A stretch of 64,000 nt of DNA from Siphonodentalium dalli (Eukaryota; Mollusca; Scaphopoda; Gadilida; Siphonodentaliidae), in NCBI GenBank assembly GCA_032622095.1, contig CP136062.1:199711887-199775886 (forward strand), in the 5' to 3' direction. The translations under genes were made by a program, and so were the position numbers. The notes beneath the pieces were generated by a model. That model searched no databases. It saw only the letters and a program-made list of their open reading frames with translations, and was not told the origin of the DNA. Position 1 is the first letter of the stretch, and every line of letters starts with the position of its first letter. This document shows positions 57,200 to 64,000 of the stretch, piece by piece.

Positions 57200-57502
57200 T
57201 CATATAATTAGAGTGCTATATTGCCCAAACATGTACCTCCCCCCCTTGTTTTTGGAAGCAACATCCCAGGTGGTGCCATTCAATTCGGAATTGCGAGCGA
57301 ACCGAGCAATTCTCTGTTCTTCATCCGTCAGTTCTAAGAATCCAGCCGATTTGAGATTCGAGGAGACTAACTCCCTCTCCGCCTTAGCGACATAACGACC
57401 TGCACTGGAGGAGGCCCACTCCAAAGATGGCAAGACAACCAACATTAAGAGTTTAACTAACTGCTGTTCACCAATGAAAACGGCAGATAACCTGATGCCC
57501 AA
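57200..57502 (-). CDS. uncertain open frame inside element U
   Basis: 100 codons on the minus strand. The middle is hydrophilic and protein-like (SSSAGRYVAKAERELVSS, FLELTDEEQRIARFARNSE) and a GAGGTACATG donor-like site follows an Asn-Lys-Gly-Gly segment near 57,239. No family recognised. It could be an exon of a host gene or a remnant of a transposon protein; the surrounding 57.2-58.0 kb is GC-richer than average. Confidence 0.3.
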   Translation of the reverse strand: MGIRLSAVFIGEQQLVKLLMLVVLPSLEWASSSAGRYVAKAERELVSSNLKSAGFLELTDEEQRIARFARNSELNGTTWDVASKNKGGRYMFGQYSTLII

Positions 57503-58001
57503 TGTATGGCACAGGTATCAAATGGAGAGCCCATTAGCCCAAATGGGTTATACAACTATAAGCGAGTCAAGCCATCGGATCAGAGGGAGCCCCCCACCAT
57601 CGCATGCTGCAGGTGGTCATGCCCAAGCTAATATCCTGACCAAGCTGGAGGGTGGGGAGAGGTCATTTTTCTCCGATCCCTTCACGGAGGAGTGGCAGGC
57701 AAGGCCGTGTCGTTAATTCGATCGTGACCAGGGGGACTCGGCGCTTTACCTCATGGGTACGTCCCCTGCCCTACGCTTAAGCTGCCTAAGGCCATCCAGC
57801 CGGTGTCGATACGTACGCACTCGATTTTTGGCAGCTTTAGCGCCCAGAACCGCTAGCGTCTGGTGGGGGCCAAATGGCCTGGAGGTCCCAAGTACCCCTG
57901 CAGCTCCACCAGACGTATCCCCACGAATTGGTTGAACCGTCGATACGTAACCGGAGGAGCGTGAACTGGTCCTGCCCTTAGAACAGTTATCACACGTTCA
58001 C
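57503..58001. other. GC-richer segment of unknown nature
   Basis: Compact, GC-rich compared with the rest of the window, with open frames on the plus strand (57,474-57,716 and 57,753-57,935). No recognised protein; possibly the body of a decayed transposon. Confidence 0.3.
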
Positions 58002-58500
58002 ATGTCCCTGAGGTACCTATGTATCACAATATACACATTGCGTATATATATATATAAAATGATATAATATATATATCCGGGGGATATACATATTAAGTTT
58101 TCCTCATGAGACCATGTCAGAAGGCCCTTCCAAAGCTGCGCCCATCAATCTAATGGGCGGAGCCAGATCACAGCTCCCTGTCATGATCCAACGTATCACT
58201 AAATATAGATACACAACCCCACAGAGAACATGTCTCATGTCGCTGAGGTACCTATGTATCACCGTTTCACAAGATATCATTGCAGAAACCCGGTGACACA
58301 AATCTTTCGCATATATAGATATATAAAATGATATAATAGATATATCATGGTGATATATAAGTCATCATGAGATCATGTCAGAAGACCCTACTAAAGCTGT
58401 GCCCAACAATCCAATGGTCGGAGCCAGAGCAGAGATCCCTGGCACAATCCAATGTATCATTAAAGATATATATATAGCCCCTCAGAGAACATGGCCGAAC
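58002..58500 (+). repeat. two-unit tandem repeat, about 230-260 bp
   Basis: CTGAGGTACCTATGTATCAC at 58,009 and 58,240; AAATGATATAATAnATATAT; ATGAGACCATGTCAGAAGGC / ATGAGATCATGTCAGAAGAC; and GGAGCCAGA, TCCCTG, AATGTATCA / AACGTATCA, CAGAGAACATG follow in the same order in both units. The units are clearly diverged. Confidence 0.75.
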
Positions 58501-60043
58501 ACCGCAGGTGACCAGAGCATCCGATGAGAAAGCAAACCGCTACTCTCAGGTGCCAAAACAATAGTGTCGGTACGAGTATTAATTTTGGAGAAATTTCCCA
58601 ACGAGCACCATCCTTTGGAATGGAGACAGACAGCAAAATGTGCAATCACAAGTAAATCCACACACATTACTATTATTAGGCCATCACGACCACTAGGCAC
58701 CTGAGAGCAGTCCGCGTTCCCAGCGGAATACCCACCGCGATCCGATTCTAAGAAATGAAGGTGCGCCTTCTACAACCGAAATCAGTTCAAATGATGTAAA
58801 ATGTAGTCAGATGATGAACACAGGTAAATTTTCACGGTCACCATACGGAATATTCAGGTCTGAGCCTCTGCCCCCCCAAACATGCAGCAGAACGACCTAG
58901 GTGTGTGATAGGTCAGTTAGTGTGAAGCATGCAGCAAACTAGGGGAAGACCCGCTCTAAAAATGGCTCCCCTAGGAAGGAAACGAATGAAATTATCATCC
59001 TCCTAGTAAAGGAAACACATCCCTTTATAATGTTGTTTTATTTTAATTTGAAGAGCCAAGATAGAGAGGAACTCCCCCGACCTAAGTGGTCCCGCTTATG
59101 GCATGTTTAAGGAAGAGAGGACAGCATAGACCGAAATGCGCAGTTGGCAGCATGGCTTCAGGCCCTTATGATCGGGCATCTGTGCCATGGGGATGGGATG
59201 CCACTCGAACGGGGTGGTCCCCTGCCTGCGTCTTAGGAAAGGTCGGTAATGCTGGTCAATGAGCTTCCTCGATAGCTTAGCTGGACAGCGCAAACGTCTT
59301 TGCCTGTTTTATTGTCTATGTGCCAGATAATCAAATTGATATGGGCAATAGAAGTATGAAGAGCCATGCTGATGGCCTCTTGTCGGAAAGACTATTGGCA
59401 GTGGTCGTGGGACACATGGCAATATAAATGCTTTCCATGTAAATATGCTTCATTCGTGTGTGAAGCATATTCGCCATATCAACGGTATGAAAGGTCGGGA
59501 CACGTATATATTTTAAAATTCATTGAGACTCCAACTAGTCCATGAATACCTTCAAAACACCTACCATGCCCTTTATGAACAATGCATGCTGTATTGGATG
59601 TACAGCCTGTTCTTGTACCAAGCTCACATTTGATATGATTACTTGCCATAAATAATGTCTCCCCCCCACCTTCCTTGTCTTGGAATACCACTGCTATTAT
59701 ATCGTTATTCATTGGGGAACGTCATCCAGGCACGGTCGCCAGTTATTTCCAGTGGGCCAGTTACATGTACCTGGATGGGTCAAGTCACCACGACTCTAAA
59801 TACCTGTCAGGCTGGAATCATTCTCATAATTGAATCAAGAAGGGGAAAGGTTGTTCAAACCAAAGTATCTTCAGATATATTTGTATATAGTGAAACCATG
59901 ATTAAACAGCGTCGATAAGAGTGACCTATTAAACAGAGTGACGATAAGCTTCTTGCCTTACTCTAGAGAATGCAAACCGGAGCACCCATGATTTGTAATT
60001 TTGTGTCCCAATTAGAGCCATATCCAGAATCGTAGTAACCCAG
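58501..60043. other. no gene seen
   Basis: A TAGCTTAGCTGGACAGCGC stretch at 59,272 resembles a tRNA 5' half (A box) but has no matching 3' half. Short open frames only. Confidence 0.35.

Positions 60044-60079
<36 letters not shown>
60044..60079. repeat. C36 homopolymer
   Basis: Uninterrupted run of 36 C, the longest homopolymer G/C tract of the window. Length may be inaccurate in the assembly. Confidence 0.9.
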
Positions 60080-60080
<1 letters not shown>

Positions 60081-60152
60081 CTTCTTTTCGGTAAACCTAC
60101 ACAGGAAGGAAAGCAATTATGTTTGTATTCCGGAAGGAGACACCATTTAGTC

Positions 60153-60395
60153 GAGAAACAACCCAGCAATTTTGAAAAGATGGGTTAATTTTGGATACAA
60201 TTCAGAATAATAACGAAAATCTGGAATTGAGACAATAGTGAAACTGTCATCACGATTAATTTTAGTGTCATGCTTGCAATCATTAAATGCTAGCAGTTCA
60301 AAATTTGACAGTGAAGTTGAAGCACTGTACGAGAATCGAATCATGTACTCAACAGAATTCTGACTCCTGTCAGATGTCAATCCCTGTCTGAAATT
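60153..60395 (-). CDS. uncertain terminal exon-like frame
   Basis: On the minus strand, ATTAATTTCAG near 60,386 precedes an open frame QGLTSDRSQNSVEYMIRFSY ... SELYPKLTHLFKIAGLFLD followed by a stop at about 60,150. Codon content looks protein-like. The TQG...V.YMIRFSYS pattern faintly recalls a discoidin (F5/8 C) strand, but too weakly to name. 60,632-60,780 contains an exon-like relative with a CAGGTATGT donor. Treat as a hypothesis. Confidence 0.25.
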
Positions 60396-61389
60396 AATGA
60401 CACTTACCGAATCTTAGTACGACAACAGTCATTATTTTTCTGATATTGATAAACTGTAGTCTGATAACTTCAAGCGTCGACCAACACATCGAAATCATAG
60501 GAGACATGTGTGACAGTATTAAAACAGAAAACTCAAAGTATTTTGTGAAAGCATGTTGTTTTGATGAGATCTAGTGACTCCAGTAGTGTTCTGTAACATG
60601 CACACACCTCGGTGTGTACATGGGTCAGCCATCAAGTTTTTATTGTCCACACCCGATCGCACAGCGTAGTGCACCCACGACAACATACCTGAACAAGTGT
60701 TGTAATGGGGAAAGTCGGCATTTGCATTCGGATTTTATTCAGTAATCTCGAATGGGACTTGTTATAGCACTTGTCCAATATCAATCTCTGTCGATTTATT
60801 AAAGTAATAATGACACTACTGTTTTGACATTGATAAACCCAGATGTAAATTGTAATCAACTTTTAAGTTCAAATGTGACCAACACATCTGTATCAGTTGT
60901 ATTGAACCATAAAACAACAAAGTATTATAAGAAAGAATGTTGTTCACAACATTATGATAGATAGCGTCAGTAGCGATGGTAATTATTGCTAAATAAATGT
61001 CCACGCGTAAATAAATTCCCACGAAATTAGGATACTTCCGGTAGCGAATCACGTGGCATTTATATCTGACAAATTATATCATACCTTATAGGTTCTATAA
61101 TAATTACATAGATGCATTGCTCACAATAATCTATGCGCCTCGTAAGGCCTTGAAATGGCGGCTGATTATGGCGAAATGTCGATTTTCATATTCAAATTTT
61201 TTTTAAGTCCGCCGCCTTTTCGAAAACCCGGACAATTTGTATGTTTGAAGCGAAACGGTCCGTGAATTCGAAACAATAATTCTAAAAACTAACGCGTAGG
61301 CGACCAGTAATTATTGTATCGATAAATTGAATTTGTTGTCTAGTTGTTAAACGACAAATTCGGAAAAATACTCCCTTCTCGTTCGGTTC
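60396..61389. repeat. diverged duplicated segment, otherwise no feature
   Basis: 60,375-60,490 and 60,765-60,890 share TCAATCYCTGTC, AATGACAC, TGATATTGATAAA / TGACATTGATAAA, and GACCAACACATC, in the same order. The duplication includes the intron-like side of the exon-like frames noted above. Confidence 0.4.
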
Positions 61390-61583
61390 GTAGCAGAAAA
61401 TAAACTGGCGTATTCAGTCAGTTATATTGGGACTGCGCATGCGTGACTAATACGAGCAAGCCACTAAAGACCGCGAGGTACCATAGGCGACCACAAAAAA
61501 GTTAACCCCTTTTCTACTATGGTTTTACAAACGCAGGACATCTATCCATATAGTTCAGTGTGAACGGCTTCCTTTAGCGGAAA

Positions 61584-62035
61584 TATATGCCTGCGGTAAT
61601 TTCAACAAAGGGCCATAACGAGTAATCCATATATCAAATTTGAATACTATCAGAAAAATAAAACTAAAGTTATCACCGGGAAAGCAAAAGAGTTATCATC
61701 CGGGGCCCTAGCCTATCATGAAGCAGAGCTTGTAATCATGAATATTGCAAAGTTTGTCAGACTATAACCTTGAAAATAAATGATAAATAGATAGAACGAC
61801 AAAAGTGTGTGAACTGGTTAACATTATTGCATGAGTGTGTTGTAGCGCGATGGTAAAACAAGAACCGGAGGTTCGAGTTTTACCTCGCAGCATGACAAAC
61901 GAGTGCAATAACGTTAACATGTTCACAAAACTGTGTTGTTCTGTTTATTGCACACTCTGAAGTGTGTAGCTTGTATTATACTAAAATTTAGGTCGATATT
62001 TTTTTACTTATTTGAACAAACATGTGCTTAACGTC
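61584..62035. other. no gene seen; tRNA-like fragment
   Basis: 61,845-61,895 has an A-box-like TAGCGCGATGGTAAAACA and a B-box-like GGTTCGAGTTTTACC too close together for a tRNA. It may be a remnant of a tRNA-derived SINE. Confidence 0.35.
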
Positions 62036-62432
62036 TTAACCCTTTACCCAACAAACCGGCCAAATAAAGCTTCAACAGCCTAAAATATCTTCGGTCTGTC
62101 TCAATAGAACCATACAAATATGGATATCATTGGAACCGGCTCCTTGACCACATTGTGATAGTTACAGTTATGCCCTGTGCCAATGCATTCTCTTATATAT
62201 GCGAGTCGACCATAGGTCGCCTCGCATATATAAGAGAATGCATTGGCCTAAAAAAAAACTTTTTTTAACACTTTTACCATTTTTTCTTACATTCTTAAAC
62301 AATTTTATAATTTTTAATGTGTTAAGCCAATGCATTCTCTTATATATGCGAGGCGACCTATGGTCGACTCGCATATATATATATATAAGAGAATGCATTG
62401 GCACAGGGCCCTTCTGTTGGGTAAAGGGTTAA
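62036..62432 (+). mobile_element. MITE P, full-length copy
   Basis: 397 bp, TTAA edges. The P-specific region has lost one of its two GGCCAAAACC units, and one palindrome arm has an expanded ATATATATATAT. Confidence 0.9.
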
Positions 62433-63057
62433 GGCCAAAAAAAAAATTTACCTGTGTTTAGGTTTTCCCTACCTACCCTAGAAAAAGGTGCCTACCCAAA
62501 ACATTTTATTGGACTGTAGACACAGATACATTTTGTTTTGTTCAGTGGGAAGGGCATCAAAATGTATCTTACCCATTTTCAAACCTCTCCTATAAAAACT
62601 TTTTGAAGTTTTATTAGTCTAGTGCTCTGACTAATTTAAGATAACAATATTTAGTTTTGAACCATTCAATTTTACCTGAATTTTGAAGCTTTCTAGATTA
62701 AATTGTCAATGACCCAATGGAATTCAGAATAAAAAAATAATTATTTTAGACCATGTAACCCTAAACACATCTATTATTTTGGTTGGCCTAATGTAGACTA
62801 TACCTCACAATTTAGTGAAGAAATGTTCTGTTAAAGTTGACGTCGCAAGTGACGTTGTTGTCATAATAGGTTTATATTGTTCAAGAACAATACACAATGT
62901 TTTATTGAACGTTTTGAAATCTTCTGTATTTTGCAAAAATAAGCCATTGGTGTGCAATAAAGGTATCCCCCGCCGAATTGTGCAGTTGGGGAAGTGCATT
63001 CTCAATAATGTTTGCGTTCTCAGTATGTGCTAAACAAGAGGTGGTATTTTGTCAAAA
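62433..63057. other. no gene seen
   Basis: Nothing recognised apart from short overlapping frames on both strands near 62,805-63,033. Confidence 0.4.
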
Positions 63058-63480
63058 AGCCTGGCTTGCGAAATCATTTTAGGTACTGGTCATGGGAGCG
63101 AATATACCAAAAATCTTTTAAATCCGTTGACATTCGTGGAAATGAGCCCTGTGACATCGTCCATTTGTACACAAAAAAATAAACAAAGTCCAATAACTCT
63201 GCTGAAAATATCCGGCCGGACCTGGTTTGCGAACTCATTCTAGGTAATGGTCAGGTGAACTCATATACCAAATATCTTTTAAATCCGTTGAGATTTGTGG
63301 AAATGAGCCCTGTGACGTCGTCGATTTGCTATTTGGTAAATTCGACAAAAATAATAAACAAAGTCCAATAACTCCGGTAATAATATCTGGCCAGACCTGG
63401 CTTGCGAACGCATTCTAGGTAATGGTCAGGTGAACTCATATACCACAAATCTTTGAAATCCATTTACATTTGTTCAAGTT
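63058..63480 (+). repeat. tandem repeat, about 160-175-bp unit
   Basis: CCTGGYTTGCGAA at 63,060, 63,221 and 63,397 starts three units; each continues with TTCTAGGTAATGGTCAGGTG (first: TTTTAGGTACTGGTCATGGG), ATATACCAAAnATCTTTTAA and TGAGCCCTGTGACrTCGTC, and AACAAAGTCCAATAACTC. Confidence 0.8.
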
Positions 63481-63650
63481 ATGACTCTTACAAATCGGGA
63501 CAGACGGTCCACTAAGAGCGGCTCGACAGACGGACGGACAGAACCCATTACTATATCCCCCGCAAATTTTTAATTTGGAGGGGGATAAAAAGAGCACGCC
63601 GTCGGGGCATGGCATAATATTCCCATCTCTGGAGTAGGGTGGGGCAAGGT

Positions 63651-64000
63651 TTAAAGGCACGTGAGGCCTTTGTTGTCGAAAATATTCATATTTATTCCGA
63701 TCACCGTAAACAGAAAAACATTAAAACGCATACAGTTTCGTTCATATATACCATGACCATCGCGTAAACAGCATGTTATCATAAAGACCTACTATGTTTC
63801 ACCTAAGCAAGAGCCTGGTTGTGTTACAGAAGACAACATAATGCTACTGGCTAATCACACACAAATGGCATAAACGCTCTTTATTAGTTCCATATCAGGA
63901 ATTGACCAACAAAGAACGCTCTTTATGTTTACCATCATAATATAAACAAACACCAGAAAATATAATATTTATAAATAATATTACTTTTTCCTTAAGGGAA
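63651..64000 (-). mobile_element. MITE family C, copy 5 (cut by window end)
   Basis: Starts TTAAAGGCACGTGAGGCC and continues as the reverse of the copies at 18,523 and 23,647 (CAAGAGCCTGGTTGTGTTAC, CATAAACGCTCTTTATTAGT, AAGAACGCTCTTTATGTTTA) to about 63,960. The far end is altered or beyond the window. Confidence 0.75.

Larger units (their letters stand above)
57022..61583. mobile_element. possible 4.56-kb inverted-repeat element U
   Basis: A perfect 41-bp inverted repeat (ATTTCCGCTAAAGGAAGCC, GTTCACACTGAACTATATGG and AT) lies at 57,022-57,062 and 61,543-61,583. It is a variant of the end of the adjacent element T, and the right subterminal 150 bp matches the interior of T. Several minus-strand open frames lie inside, but no transposase signature is recognised. 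It may be a single large element or two elements of one family in opposite orientation with unrelated DNA between. Confidence 0.5.

Noticed and set aside
59265-59310. tRNA gene
   Set aside because: Only an A-box-like 5' half (TAGCTTAGCTGGACAGCGC) is present; no B box or acceptor stem at the right distance.
61845-61895. tRNA gene
   Set aside because: A-box and B-box motifs are too close together to leave room for an anticodon arm; at best a SINE remnant.
12780-62432. Recurring open frames with the peptide MRVDHRSPRIYKRMHW
   Set aside because: They arise from reading through the palindromes of P elements, which begin with ATGCGAG by chance and are open on both strands. The peptide is a by-product of the repeat, not a protein family.

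Overview
The window looks like animal nuclear DNA: AT-rich, intron-rich, low gene density, packed with short inverted-repeat transposons, mini- and microsatellites and homopolymer G/C runs, with no operons or ribosome-binding sites. The repeat style and the protein sequence suggest a marine invertebrate, probably a mollusc or other lophotrochozoan; this is inference, as no marker gene fixes the species. Only two genes can be supported. On the minus strand from 54,709 down to 34,371 lie eight exons of CHMP7, the ESCRT-III/ESCRT-II hybrid protein that recruits the ESCRT machinery to the reforming nuclear envelope. All junctions have AG acceptors and GT donors and join in one open frame of 298 codons plus stop; the N-terminal part lies upstream, beyond the window or unrecognised. 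On the minus strand at 21,120-20,362 is an apparently intronless 252-codon gene of unknown function with a TATA box and a CRE-like site just upstream.

Layout. 1-12.8 kb: no gene; a retroelement 3' tail, MITEs, degenerate tandem repeats and a 28-bp minisatellite (10.15-10.76 kb). 12.8-20.3 kb: MITEs and old interspersed repeats. 20.4-21.2 kb: the intronless gene. 21.2-26.5 kb: repeats, including a very young hairpin insertion (25,894-26,009) with an exact 9-bp target duplication. 26.5-29.3 kb: a degenerate satellite-like array. 29.3-34.3 kb: repeats. 34.4-54.7 kb: CHMP7, whose introns carry most of the MITE load. 54.9-64 kb: more MITEs and a possible 4.56-kb element bounded by 41-bp inverted repeats (57,022-61,583).

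The dominant theme is inverted-repeat transposons. About ten copies of a TTAA-flanked, roughly 400-bp element (called P here) each carry two copies of a 70-bp palindrome in opposite orientation. The same palindrome module also sits inside two other element families with unrelated ends (Q, and R with TTAA ends), and in R its centre has changed in a way that keeps it paired. Other families: A (TA target site, Tc1/mariner-like), C and D (TTAA), hAT-like elements with 8-bp duplications, S, H, T and U. Family letters are local labels for this annotation, not published names. Homology and family assignments were made by eye, without database searches.
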